Of a stretch of 64,000 bases of DNA, positions 53,901 through 62,151 are shown piece after piece (the stretch's first letter is position 1; each line of letters opens with the position of its first letter). Both the position numbers and the translations under genes were made by a program. The stretch comes from Actinomycetes bacterium. GTDB taxonomy: Bacteria > Actinomycetota > Acidimicrobiia > Acidimicrobiales > JAMCPL01. The notes beneath the pieces were generated by a model that worked only from the letters and a program-made list of their open reading frames with translations, was not told the origin of the DNA and ran no database searches. Location of the stretch: assembly GCA_021816935.1 (NCBI GenBank), contig JAKAWR010000005.1:74256-138255 (forward strand), given 5' to 3'.

Positions 53901-55100
53901 GCCGCGGGGGCCAGCCAGACGGTCACGATTGACGGGACCGGTTCGGGTACGGACGTCGTTCCGCAGGCGGGAGTCACTGCCGTCGTAGCGAACATGACCG
54001 TTGACGATTTCGGTGGGAACGGCGGCTACCTGCGGGCTTACGCCACGGGTGGCAGCGTTCCTCCGGTGTCGGCGATCAACTGGCGGGCGACCTCCACCGG
54101 AGCGATCGCGAATCTCGCTACAATTCCCGTCTCCAGCGGTGGAACCATTACAGTTGCAAACGGCGGTGGCACGGGAAAGGTCGACTACCAGCTGGATATC
54201 CAGGGCTACTACTCGGCACCCTCGCCAGGTTCTACTACGGGGCTCTTCAACCCGCTTTCTCCGGCCCGGCTCGCGGACACCCGATGTCTGGCCGTGGACC
54301 GGTCCCTGGCGGACTGCAAAGGTCTGCCGGTGGAGAATGCCGGCCTTGCCACGATTGCAGGCGGCACGTTTGATGCCGTATCGGTTGACGGCCTGGGTGG
54401 CCTCCCGCTGGCGGGCGTTGCCGCAGTGGTTCTCAACCTGACCGCGACCGACACCGGTGCCGGTAACGGCTACTTCAGTGTCTACCCAGCCGGCCAGAAT
54501 AGGGCTGAGGTGTCCAACCTCAACTGGGACGGGGGAGAGGCGGCGGTACCCAACCGGGTCACAGTGGAGGTAGGCGCGTCAGGAAAGATCGACGTGTTCA
54601 GCTCCATAAAGGCCGATGTGATCGTGGACCTCTCGGGCTACTACACGGGCGGATCCGCCAAGGCGCAGACCGGTTCCCTGTTCAACCCGATCAACCCGAC
54701 CCGCTATGTGGATACGCGCTGCTCGACTTCCAGCACACTGCAGGGTTGCGCGGGCATATCGGCTCTCTCGCCAGCGGACCACGCCCTGCATCCGATCCCG
54801 GCGAGAGGTACGGATATGGTGGCCGTCGGTGGCGTCGGGTCCGATCTCGTCCCTGCGGGCGCCACGGCCTTCGTCGGCAACCTGACGGCGGTTGGTCCGG
54901 CAGATGGCGGCTTTCTGTCGGTTAACCCGGTTGTCAAGCCTCCAACGACTTCTGACGTGAACTTCGCGGCGGGTGAAACGGTTGCGAACATGATTGTCGG
55001 TGGGCTCGATCCGTTGGGCGAAGTAGTTGTCTACAATTCGGCCTCCGGTGCAACCGGGATGATTCTCGATGTCTCGGGCTATTTCGGGCCGGTGGTGTGA
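50952..55100 (+). CDS. Giant secreted NHL-repeat protein with DTR modules
   Basis: 1382 aa from GTG 50952, which has 'gaaagagga' five bases upstream; ATG 50889 or ATG 51018 are alternatives. A long basic head precedes a signal-type hydrophobic segment ('SMTLMALAVVPLLVTGAAPA'). Residues about 190-940 are ten to eleven repeats of 69-71 aa of NHL type: 'LDNPSGVAVDASGNLLIADT', 'NNRIRMVAA', then C-x3-CPYGL and 'IYTVAGNGTPGYSGDGG'. These should fold as beta-propeller blades, each with a cysteine pair. From residue 946 there are three DTR modules of the DTRC subtype like those of giant protein C. It ends 'DVSGYFGPVV' without a sorting signal. The cydA start follows 15 bp after its stop. Confidence 0.85.
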   Translation: MDRLLYYLKPAAGPARPSKAVAMASRRPVENAGEVGSGTLARATTLGFVHSRRWLAGAATTLVRSMTLMALAVVPLLVTGAAPAPVSTSSSGVALPAHLQDTGVSAGTISTLAGAPLSGKAAAGTAIAGPAMAATPPGISPPEMFVTDASYGVVYEVNPIATVALPAGTASIFAAGGANPASCAGSVDAVGDGCTAISAQLDDPRGVAVDASGDVFIADQAGQRIRMVAATNCVSACPYGLASTTAGDIYTVAGNGTPGYSGDGGPAGPAQLDNPSGVAVDASGNLLIADTANNRIRMVAAASCASKCPYGLSATVGGSIYTVAGGGTGGLGDAGPAVDGKLNQPEAVSADAGGNLLIADTNDHRIRMIAVADCTSSCPYGLASTTAGDIYTVAGDGTRGYSGDGGPAGSAELNGPAGVALDAGGNLMVADTGNNRIRLVAAASCSSACPYGLTSTTAGDIYTVAGDGTPGYSGDGGPARSATLANPHVAGGDALGDLLVADTNGNRIRLVAAASCSSACPYGLASTTAGDIYTVAGDGTPGYSGDGGPAGSAELSAPYAVAAATSGNQFVADANRIRLVAAASCSSACPYGLASTTAGDIYTVAGNGTPGYSGDGGPARLAELDNPTSVAVDAAGNLLIADQGNQRIRLIAVTTCVSACPYGLASTTAGDIYTVAGNGTPGYSGDGGPARSAALANPQGVAVDASGNLLIADTGNQRTRLVAGKVCMSGCPYGLTSTTVGDIYTVTGNGTPGYSGDGGPAGSAAIAWPDAVSVDPDGDLLVVDSGNNRIRLVAATSCPSGCPYGLASTTAGDIYTVAGGGTGGLGDGGPAVSGELNQPQDVSTDVFGDILIADWGNNRIRLVAATSCPSGCPYGLASTTAGDIYTVAGDGTQGYSGDGGAATSAELSYPQGVVVTAAGDLLIADFGNKRVRQVTGSGLVSSGSSYTSLNPFRIVDTRCAILSPPAYCSGENLPAKNAALSAIAAGASQTVTIDGTGSGTDVVPQAGVTAVVANMTVDDFGGNGGYLRAYATGGSVPPVSAINWRATSTGAIANLATIPVSSGGTITVANGGGTGKVDYQLDIQGYYSAPSPGSTTGLFNPLSPARLADTRCLAVDRSLADCKGLPVENAGLATIAGGTFDAVSVDGLGGLPLAGVAAVVLNLTATDTGAGNGYFSVYPAGQNRAEVSNLNWDGGEAAVPNRVTVEVGASGKIDVFSSIKADVIVDLSGYYTGGSAKAQTGSLFNPINPTRYVDTRCSTSSTLQGCAGISALSPADHALHPIPARGTDMVAVGGVGSDLVPAGATAFVGNLTAVGPADGGFLSVNPVVKPPTTSDVNFAAGETVANMIVGGLDPLGEVVVYNSASGATGMILDVSGYFGPVV
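51505..53760 (+). repeat. Near-identical 207-213 bp tandem NHL repeats
   Basis: The segment encoding 'GDIYTVAG' recurs at about 51693, 51905, 52116, 52329, 52542, 52749, 52962, 53175, 53388 and 53598, giving steps of 207-213 bp. Parts are almost identical at the DNA level (for example 52500-52590 against 52710-52800), which indicates recent duplication or gene conversion within the array. Confidence 0.9.
53787..55097 (+). repeat. Three DTR modules (DTRC subtype) in the NHL protein
   Basis: Modules begin 'YTSLNPFRIVDTRC' (53787), 'FNPLSPARLADTRC' (about 54247) and 'FNPINPTRYVDTRC' (about 54681). Order and wording parallel the tail of giant protein C, 20 kb away, including 'IDGTGSG', 'TVDDFGGN' and 'AGETVANMIVGGLD'-type phrases. 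Confidence 0.9.
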
Positions 55101-55115
55101 GGCGGAAGGGAGGAT

Positions 55116-56549
55116 GTGCGTCTGAGTGCTCTCAGCCTGGCACGGTGGCAGTTTGGCGTGGTGACCATCTTCCACTTTTTCTTCGTGCCCGTCACCATCG
55201 GGCTCGGCTTCATGACGGCGATCATGCAGACACTTGCTTGGCGGCGCGAGGACGAGACATGGGACCGGCTGTCCCGTTTCTTCGGTCGGCTGTTCCTGGT
55301 GAGCATGGCCGTGGGCGTAGTCACCGGCATCGTGCTCGAGTTCCAGTTCGGGCTCAACTGGTCGAGCTATTCAATCTTCGTGGGCAACGTTTTCGGTGCC
55401 CCCCTGGCAATCGAGGGGCTACTGGCGTTCTTCCTGGAGTCCACGTTCATCGGGCTGTGGGTTTTTGGGCGGGACCGCCTTCCGCCGGGGCTGCATCTGG
55501 CAACGATCTGGCTTACTACTGCCGGCACGATCCTCTCGGCTTTCTTCATCCTGGCTGCGAATGCCTGGATGCAGCATCCGGTGGGTTACAAGGTGGTCCA
55601 CGGGCAGGCGGTCCTGACCAACTTCTGGGCAGTTCTCTCGAACCCTACTCTATGGGCCTCCTTTACCCATACTGTATTGGGAGCTTTGGCTACCGGCGCC
55701 GCCATGGTGCTCGGGGTGAGTATATGGCGGGTCCATAGGGAATCGGGTGGCGTCGGGTCGGCTGGCGTAGAGCCGCTGTCCGAAGAGCCGGCTGGCGATG
55801 AACGCGAAGGCTTTCGCAGGGCCGCAATGCTCACGGCGGTCGTCATGCTCGTCTCCGTCGTGCTCACAGCTGTGACCGGGGATCTCCAGGCAAGGCTCAT
55901 GGACTCCCAGCAGCCGATGAAAATGGCAGCGGCCGAAGCCCTGTACAACACCACCAAAGGCGCAAGCTTCTCGATTCTCACCATCGGCAACCTCCATGGA
56001 AGTCCCGTTTACCAGATCAGGGTGCCGCACCTGCTGTCGCTGATCGCCGATCTCGATTGGAACGGGCAGGTTCAGGGGATCAACCAGCTCCAGAAGGCCG
56101 AGTCGGAAAAGTACGGCCGGGGGAGCTACGTGCCGGTCATCTGGCTCACCTACTGGTCATTCCGGGCGATGGCGGGGGCTGGCGTCTTGATGATCCTGCT
56201 AGCGCTCTGGGCCGTGTGGCTCGGCAGGCGCAAGAGGCAGTTTGCGAACCGCTGGCTGAAACGCGCCGCGCTCGGAGGTATTGCGCTACCCTTCGTAGCG
56301 AATACGGCAGGGTGGATCTTTACCGAGATCGGGCGCCAACCCTGGATCGTGTACGGCCTGATGAAAACGGGCAGCGGCGTATCGAACGTGCCCGCTGCCG
56401 ACGTGGCCGGTACCCTCATAACGTTCGTGGTTGTGTACCTGGCCCTCGGTACGGTGTCAGCCTGGTTGATGGCGCGGGCTGCAACACGGGACCTCTTCGC
56501 CGTGGAGCAGGCACCGGAGGACGTTGCCACTGCCGGATTGGTTTACTGA
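55116..56549 (+). CDS. cydA: Cytochrome bd ubiquinol oxidase subunit I
   Basis: 477 aa, about nine membrane helices. GTG 55116 is preceded by 'ggaaggga'. The N-terminal 'LSLARWQFGVVTIFHFFFVP' carries the heme b595 ligand His20 (His19 in E. coli). 'GVVTGIVLEFQFGLNW' and 'EGLLAFFLESTFIGLW' hold the conserved acidic residues of the proton/heme region. 'GRGSYVPVIWLTYWSFRAMA' and 'AGWIFTEIGRQPWIVYGLMK' are the quinol-side motifs. The length indicates a short Q-loop form. It reduces O2 with quinol at high affinity. First gene of cydABDC, starting 15 bp after the NHL surface-protein gene. Confidence 0.95.
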   Translation: MRLSALSLARWQFGVVTIFHFFFVPVTIGLGFMTAIMQTLAWRREDETWDRLSRFFGRLFLVSMAVGVVTGIVLEFQFGLNWSSYSIFVGNVFGAPLAIEGLLAFFLESTFIGLWVFGRDRLPPGLHLATIWLTTAGTILSAFFILAANAWMQHPVGYKVVHGQAVLTNFWAVLSNPTLWASFTHTVLGALATGAAMVLGVSIWRVHRESGGVGSAGVEPLSEEPAGDEREGFRRAAMLTAVVMLVSVVLTAVTGDLQARLMDSQQPMKMAAAEALYNTTKGASFSILTIGNLHGSPVYQIRVPHLLSLIADLDWNGQVQGINQLQKAESEKYGRGSYVPVIWLTYWSFRAMAGAGVLMILLALWAVWLGRRKRQFANRWLKRAALGGIALPFVANTAGWIFTEIGRQPWIVYGLMKTGSGVSNVPAADVAGTLITFVVVYLALGTVSAWLMARAATRDLFAVEQAPEDVATAGLVY

Positions 56550-56556
56550 TTGGCCG

Positions 56557-57651
56557 ATGAAAAACTTCTCTGAGCTGAATACGACGTGGTTCGCCCTGAT
56601 CGGGCTCCTGTGGACGGGGTATTTGTTCCTGGAAGGATTCGACTTCGGCGTATCACTGGTGATGCCGTTCATCGGCCGTGACAGCATTGATCGGCGTATA
56701 TGTCTTAATGCGATTGGTCCTGTCTGGGATGGCAACGAGGTATGGGTCATTGTCGCCGGGGGAGCGACGTTCGCGGCGTTCCCGCTATGGTACGCGAGGC
56801 TTTTCAGCGGCTTCTACTTGGCGCTCTTTCTCGTGCTGATGGCGTTGATAGCTCGCGGGGTATCGTTCGAACTCCGCGGCAAGGTCGAGCGACCGCGCTG
56901 GCAGGCTTTCTGGGACGGAGCCAACTTCACGGGCAGCCTGGTTGCCGCACTTGTGTGGGGTGCTGCATTCACGAACCTGGCGCACGGGCTACCCCTGTCC
57001 CCCGGAGGCCGTTACTACGGAGGGCTGATCGGCCTCCTGCATCCTGTGGCGCTGGCGGGGGGCTTAGCTGCCGCTTGCCTGTTCGCGTTCCACGGTTCGC
57101 TCTTCCTTGCTCTGAAGACCGGCGGGGCGCTGGCGGAGCGTGCCGGCCGATCTGCGCTCGCCTCAGGTGCCGCTGCCGTGGTCCTGATGGCGGTAACGCT
57201 GTCCTGGATTGCCGCTACGGGCCGCCCTTACGTGCCGGGCTCCCTGCCCGGTGTAGTGCCACTCGTCTTCGGTATTGCTGCCGTCGCCTCTGCCTGCGTT
57301 GCGCTGGTGCTGGCCGCGCTGCATCGGGCCGGGTACGCTTTCGGTGCCACCGGACTTTCGATCATTGCTGCCATGGGGGGTGTCTTCTCCAGGATGTTCC
57401 CGTCGGTGTTCCCTGCGAGTAACGTCGCGGCGAACGGGATCACGATCGGTACCGCTGCGTCACTCCACAACACACTCATAGTCATGACGGTCGTCGCAGC
57501 TGTATTCATGCCAGTCGTCCTTGCTTACCAGGGATGGACATACTGGGTTTTCCGGAAGCGCCTGACTCGTCCGCAGGCGGCACGGGAGGGTCCGGTCCGC
57601 CGTGGGGACGGTGTCGAAGGGTCGCCCGCGGGTGCTGCTCCGGCGAACTGA
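56557..57651 (+). CDS. cydB: Cytochrome bd ubiquinol oxidase subunit II
   Basis: 364 aa from ATG 56557, 7 bp after cydA; an upstream in-frame TTG (56524) overlapping cydA is possible. The N-terminus 'LNTTWFALIGLLWTGYLFLE' followed by 'GFDFGVSLVMPFIGRD' is the CydB signature, then 'RICLNAIGPVWDGNEVWVIV' and 'FPLWYARLFSGFYLALFLVL'. About eight or nine membrane helices. The C-terminal 35 residues are hydrophilic and basic. Forms the heterodimeric bd oxidase with CydA. Confidence 0.93.
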   Translation: MKNFSELNTTWFALIGLLWTGYLFLEGFDFGVSLVMPFIGRDSIDRRICLNAIGPVWDGNEVWVIVAGGATFAAFPLWYARLFSGFYLALFLVLMALIARGVSFELRGKVERPRWQAFWDGANFTGSLVAALVWGAAFTNLAHGLPLSPGGRYYGGLIGLLHPVALAGGLAAACLFAFHGSLFLALKTGGALAERAGRSALASGAAAVVLMAVTLSWIAATGRPYVPGSLPGVVPLVFGIAAVASACVALVLAALHRAGYAFGATGLSIIAAMGGVFSRMFPSVFPASNVAANGITIGTAASLHNTLIVMTVVAAVFMPVVLAYQGWTYWVFRKRLTRPQAAREGPVRRGDGVEGSPAGAAPAN

Positions 57652-57654
57652 GCC

Positions 57655-59514
57655 GTGATCGCAGCACCGAGGACGGGAGAGGCGGCCGCTCCCGTGAGGC
57701 AGGGGCGCAGCCACGCCGGGCAACTGCGGGTCAGACCGCTCGACAGGCGGCTGATTCGCGGTCAGGCGGTCCTGATCGCGGCGGGCTTGTCAATGCTCAT
57801 CGGGCTCGTTTCGGCGGCCGCGGTCGTAGTCCAGGCCGTGGCGCTTGCACATCTCGTCGCTTCGGCCATGCCGGAAGCGGTACCGGCGGGACGTACCGCA
57901 TGGATGTTGTGGCTCGCCGCCGGGTTCGGGGCGCGGGGGCTGTGCGGTCTGGCGGGTGAGATCGTGGGAGCCTGGGCCGCTGCCGCGGTGAAGGCCGGGC
58001 TCAGGGCCCGTCTTCTTGAAGCCGCCGTGCACCGGACGGCCTCAGAGGGAGTTCCCGGTGCCGGAGACGTGGCGATTCTGGCAGGTAGCGGAATGGACGC
58101 TCTCGACGCCTACGCCGGCCATTTCCTGCCCGGCATGGTTCAGGCGGCCACGATCCCGGTGCTGTTGGTCGTTGCGATTGCAATGCTCAACTGGCCGGCA
58201 GGCGTGATCGTGCTTGTGGCAGTCGGGCTGTTCCCGCTTTTTGGAGCGTTGACCGGCAGCTCAGCGGCGGCACTTGCCTCCTCCCGCTGGAGCCGGGTGC
58301 AGGACTTTGGTCGCCAGATCGCCGATCTCTTCGACGGCCTGCCGGTGCTGCGGGCGTTCGGCCGTACTCGAGCCGAGCGGGAGAGGATGGCTGCGGCCGC
58401 GGAGGCGTTACGCCGCTCGAGCATGACAGCGTTGCGGGTGGCGTTCCTCTCGGCTCTGGTGCTGGATACCCTCGCGTCGCTGTCCGTCGCGCTCGTTGCT
58501 GTGCCCCTCGGCCTGCTGCTCGTGGACGGCCGTGCGCACCTTGTGGCGGCGCTCGCCGTGCTGATCATCACTCCTGAGGTTTTCGTGCCGCTGCGCCGGG
58601 CAAGTGCCGGCTTCCACGAGAGTACCGTTGGGTTGGAGGCTGCGGGCCGTGTGTTCGCCATCATCGAGGCTGCGGGGCTTTCTGGAGGCGGCGCGAGGCG
58701 TGCGGCTAGCGGGGGCGGGGGACAGGAGGGACCGGTGAGTCAGGCGGGGCCATCGGGGCCATCGGGGCCTGGACGGGGGCAAGTTGGCAGGCCTGTTGTC
58801 GTCGCCCTCGACAGAGTCCGCGTGGTTCTCCCTGGACACCCTGGGTCATTGCTGGACGGAGCATCGCTCACCATCTCGCGAGGCGAGACGGTGGCTATAG
58901 TAGGGCCGAACGGCGCAGGGAAATCTGTAGCGCTCTCGCTCCTGCTCGGATTCATCCGCCCCGATTCGGGCATGGTCACCGCCGGTGGGCACGAGCTGAG
59001 GGAGGCTGATCTCGACAGCTGGTGGAAGCGCGTCGCTTACATGCCGGGTACCCCGGTGATCCTGCCGGACACGCTCGCGGCCAACGTTCGACTCGGCAAT
59101 CCTGGCGCAGGTGACGAGGAGATCGCCGGAATGCTCGAGGAGGTCGGTGCGTCCCCGTTCCTCGCACGCCTCCCATCGGGCCTCGAGACGGTACTAGGGG
59201 AGGCCGGCCGGCCGGTCTCAGCGGGCGAGAGGCAGCGGATCGCCCTTGCCCGGACGCTTCTTCGCCCGGCGAGCCTCTACCTTCTTGATGAGCCCACGGC
59301 TCATCTCGACGCCGGGGCAGAGGAGGCGGCGGTGCGTGCCATAGGTGGGGCGTGCGCGGGACGAAGCGCCGTTATAGTTACCCATCGGCCAGCGCCGGCG
59401 CAGATCGCCGATCGGGTGCTCATGCTGAGAGATGGGCATTTCGAGGCGGTCGAAGGCGACAAGTTCGAGTCCGCATGCGTTGTCGCGGGAGTGCGGCGCG
59501 CTGGGCGCGTGTGA
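57655..59514 (+). CDS. cydD: ABC transporter CydD (bd oxidase assembly)
   Basis: 619 aa. GTG 57655 is 3 bp after the cydB stop. Residues about 35-340 form a six-helix ABC exporter domain. After a Gly/Pro-rich linker with GGGGCCATC repeats comes the ATPase: Walker A 'GPNGAGKSVALSLLLGF' (residue 417 on), signature 'VSAGERQRIALARTLL' and Walker B 'LYLLDEPTAHLD', H-loop 'VIVTHRPA'. CydDC exports cysteine/glutathione or handles heme for bd oxidase maturation. Overlaps the next gene by 1 bp (TGATG). Confidence 0.92.
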   Translation: MIAAPRTGEAAAPVRQGRSHAGQLRVRPLDRRLIRGQAVLIAAGLSMLIGLVSAAAVVVQAVALAHLVASAMPEAVPAGRTAWMLWLAAGFGARGLCGLAGEIVGAWAAAAVKAGLRARLLEAAVHRTASEGVPGAGDVAILAGSGMDALDAYAGHFLPGMVQAATIPVLLVVAIAMLNWPAGVIVLVAVGLFPLFGALTGSSAAALASSRWSRVQDFGRQIADLFDGLPVLRAFGRTRAERERMAAAAEALRRSSMTALRVAFLSALVLDTLASLSVALVAVPLGLLLVDGRAHLVAALAVLIITPEVFVPLRRASAGFHESTVGLEAAGRVFAIIEAAGLSGGGARRAASGGGGQEGPVSQAGPSGPSGPGRGQVGRPVVVALDRVRVVLPGHPGSLLDGASLTISRGETVAIVGPNGAGKSVALSLLLGFIRPDSGMVTAGGHELREADLDSWWKRVAYMPGTPVILPDTLAANVRLGNPGAGDEEIAGMLEEVGASPFLARLPSGLETVLGEAGRPVSAGERQRIALARTLLRPASLYLLDEPTAHLDAGAEEAAVRAIGGACAGRSAVIVTHRPAPAQIADRVLMLRDGHFEAVEGDKFESACVVAGVRRAGRV

Positions 59515-61415
59515 TGGCATACGCAAGTGGGGGTCGCTTCCGTAGGTCCAGGGACGGTTCGCGGCTAACACTCCGGCGTTCGATGTGGGAGGCCCACGGG
59601 ACCGGGCTTGCCGCGGCGGCAGGCTCCGGGCTTCTCTATGCAGGCTCGGCAGTGGGCCTCCTTGCGACTTCTGCGTGGCTCGTAGCGCGCGCTTCGGAGC
59701 GCCCACCCGTGCTGGCCCTTTCGGTGGCGGTCGGCGCCGTGCAGGCATTCGCGTTGGCCCGCGGCCTTGGCAGGTATGCCGAGCGCCTTTCGGTTCACGG
59801 GGTGTCGCTCCGGACGCTGGTGCGGCTACGTCTCTGGCTCTACGACGTCCTGGTCCCGCTCGTCCCAGGCGGGCTGCAGCGGTATGGCGGCGGCAGGGTG
59901 CTGGCGGGGTTTGCCAGCGATGCCGAGGTGCTGGCCACAGGCCAGGCGAGGGGTATCGCTGCTGCTGTCGAGATCGCATCGGCACTGTCAGCCGGGGCGG
60001 TGGTCGCAATCCTGGTACAGCCGGCCGTTGGGCTCGTCCTACTCGGCGGTGCCGGAGTTACGGTAGGCGTCTGCATAGCGGCGTCGGCTGCCGGCCGGAC
60101 GGCCGGCATTCGGGAGAGCGCGTCGAGAGCGGAGCTTGCGGGCGTCGTGATGGAAACGATGCGGGCGGCTCCGGAGATGCTTGTCTACGGGCGCAGGGAC
60201 CTGATCGACAGGCGCCTTCGCGAGGTACGGTGCCGTTCCGCTGCGGCGGCTTTGCGCGGGGCGTTCGCCACGGGTATCGCCATGGCATCGGCAACGTGGG
60301 TGGCAGGTGCGTCCCTGGTGGCGGTCCTTACCGCAGGGTTTGCTGTCCACAGGGCAGGCGGACTGGATGGCGTGATGCTTGCGGTCGAGATCTTTGTAGC
60401 GCTGGCCGTCCTGTATCAATGCATGGAGCTACCGGGGGCACTTGCGGCGACGAGACCCGCGGCGGCAGCAGCAGTGCGCCTGGCGGAGTTGGGGCAACTC
60501 GAGCCCCCCGCTCCGGAGCCCGAAGCCGGACCGGTCCTTCCCTCGGGGCCGGTGTCGGCTGCATTCAGGAACGTGACGGTGATGCCGGGCGGCGCCCACG
60601 CCAGCGACCTCTCTCCCCCTTTCCCTTCCCCTTCCCCTTCCCCCTCCCCCGTCCCCGGAGCCAGGGCGCCGGGCGATCCGATTCTAGATAACGTCTCGTT
60701 CGGGATAGCGCCGGCCAGCCGCGTCTTGCTTACCGGTCCGAGCGGATCGGGCAAGACGACGCTGCTTTACGTGCTACTTCATTTCCTGGAGCCGGATGGC
60801 GGCCGTGCCGAGCTGGCGCTGGGAAAACCGGCCCGAGCCGAACCGCCGCCGGGGAATCGGGTAGCAGCCTGCGCCGTCCCGGGCTCGAATCCGCCGGAGG
60901 GAATTGACGTTCGCTTGATGCCGAGGGGCGAGTTAGCCCGGCACATCGGCTGGATGGGGGAGGCCACTTACGTGTTCGCATCGAGCCTGGCCGCCAACCT
61001 CCGGATCGCCCGTCCGGACGCGAGTGACGCCGAGTGTCTCGAGGTGCTGTTCCGCACCGGGCTCGGTTCCTGGTACCGCTCGCTCGCCTGCGGCTTGGAT
61101 ACGCTCCTCGGCGCGGGCGGGCGGCCAATGAGTACCGGCGAGAGCCAACGCCTCGGCATGGCAAGGATGCTCCTCGCGGGCGGAAGCATTCTGCTGCTCG
61201 ACGAGCCAGCTGCCCATATAGATCCCGGGTCGGCACCTCAGCTGGTCGGGGAGCTTCTGAGCGCGGCGGGAAGCCGCTCTGCCGTCATCGTCTCCCACGA
61301 GCCGGACCTGGCAGCGTGGCCTGGCGTAGAGCCGGATCTGGTTGTGACCCCTTTACATTGCCTCTCGTTTCGCTCCCCGGGCTTGCCACCGCCGGGCTTG
61401 CCACCGAGGTCATAA
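59514..61415 (+). CDS. cydC: ABC transporter CydC (bd oxidase assembly)
   Basis: 633 aa from ATG 59514, which overlaps the cydD stop; the frame is open upstream, but only antisense-like basic sequence precedes it. Six membrane helices are followed by the ATPase: Walker A 'GPSGSGKTTLLYVLLHFLEP' (residue 408 on), signature 'MSTGESQRLGMARMLLAGGS', Walker B 'ILLLDEPAAHIDP'. Between them a proline/serine linker ('FPSPSPSPSPVPGARAPG') is encoded by a CCCCTT-type repeat at about 60617-60655. Another insert ('LGKPARAEPPPGNRVAA') lies in the ATPase helical domain. The C-terminus has an imperfect repeat 'SPGLPPPGLPP'. Partner of CydD. Confidence 0.9.
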   Translation: MAYASGGRFRRSRDGSRLTLRRSMWEAHGTGLAAAAGSGLLYAGSAVGLLATSAWLVARASERPPVLALSVAVGAVQAFALARGLGRYAERLSVHGVSLRTLVRLRLWLYDVLVPLVPGGLQRYGGGRVLAGFASDAEVLATGQARGIAAAVEIASALSAGAVVAILVQPAVGLVLLGGAGVTVGVCIAASAAGRTAGIRESASRAELAGVVMETMRAAPEMLVYGRRDLIDRRLREVRCRSAAAALRGAFATGIAMASATWVAGASLVAVLTAGFAVHRAGGLDGVMLAVEIFVALAVLYQCMELPGALAATRPAAAAAVRLAELGQLEPPAPEPEAGPVLPSGPVSAAFRNVTVMPGGAHASDLSPPFPSPSPSPSPVPGARAPGDPILDNVSFGIAPASRVLLTGPSGSGKTTLLYVLLHFLEPDGGRAELALGKPARAEPPPGNRVAACAVPGSNPPEGIDVRLMPRGELARHIGWMGEATYVFASSLAANLRIARPDASDAECLEVLFRTGLGSWYRSLACGLDTLLGAGGRPMSTGESQRLGMARMLLAGGSILLLDEPAAHIDPGSAPQLVGELLSAAGSRSAVIVSHEPDLAAWPGVEPDLVVTPLHCLSFRSPGLPPPGLPPRS

Positions 61416-61514
61416 AGACCTGGCCGTGAGCTGCGGCGCAGGAGTCCCCAAGTTCCGAGGGCGAGGGACTGCAGCATCGACGTGTAGGGAGCCGGGGGTT
61501 CCCGATGCTCTCCG

Positions 61515-62144
61515 CTAATTGACCGTGGTGGCGTACCAGTGGCCGCGCAGCTTCGCCAGCGTGATCGTCTCCACCTTGGTGTTCCCCTCGTGTGACGCCC
61601 TCTGCAGTGCTACCTGAACCTTGACCCTGGCAGTGGCGGCCGATTGCGACAAGACCTTTACAGGCCCCGCAACCGGCTCCATGTCGGGTCCGCCGTAAAG
61701 GATGATGTTTGCAAACGCCTGGATCTCCGCATGCGACAAGTGGCCTGATCCAGCGCTGCCTATACCCTGGGTTCCCAGTGCGCCATGCAGCAACTCTGAT
61801 ACGACGTACGACGTGGACACAAGGCCGCACACTTTCGCTATCCCGTTCGTACCCGCTATTGCCCGTGCTATTGCCGGCGGCGAAATCCCCCCGTTTGCGG
61901 GCGACAGGATATCGCCGGGAACGCCGAGATCGGAGCGCCAAGCGTTGCTCCCGGTCAGGTAGTCTGCGACGATTCTCTCCACCGACGGCCTGCAGGCTAC
62001 GACTGCCGGCGACGCCGTTGAGGTCGTAAGGGTCTGCAGCCCGTTCCCGCCGTTCCCTCCGGAGCAACCCGCAAGAGACACTGCTGCCGCGATAGCGCAA
62101 ACCACTGCAATGGCCCGGACTGCTGCCACGGCCGGCCTAATCAC
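61515..62144 (-). CDS. Putative lipoprotein of unknown function
   Basis: 209 aa. The N-terminus has a basic start, a hydrophobic stretch 'AIAVVCAIAAAVSLAGC' and a lipobox LAGC, so it is probably lipidated at Cys26 and held on the outer face of the membrane. The mature part has one further cysteine pair (about Cys50 and Cys105) and ends 'VETITLAKLRGHWYATTVN', resembling the close of small NTF2/SnoaL-like or lipoprotein domains, but I cannot assign a family. Convergent with cydC; its start is 7 bp from the PEBP gene stop. Confidence 0.65.
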   Translation of the reverse strand: MIRPAVAAVRAIAVVCAIAAAVSLAGCSGGNGGNGLQTLTTSTASPAVVACRPSVERIVADYLTGSNAWRSDLGVPGDILSPANGGISPPAIARAIAGTNGIAKVCGLVSTSYVVSELLHGALGTQGIGSAGSGHLSHAEIQAFANIILYGGPDMEPVAGPVKVLSQSAATARVKVQVALQRASHEGNTKVETITLAKLRGHWYATTVN

Positions 62145-62151
62145 CTGGGGA

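Noticed and set aside
59514-61415. ABC pair as a drug or glycan exporter
   Set aside because: Direct coupling behind cydA and cydB with a 3-bp gap and 1-bp overlap makes CydDC far more likely.
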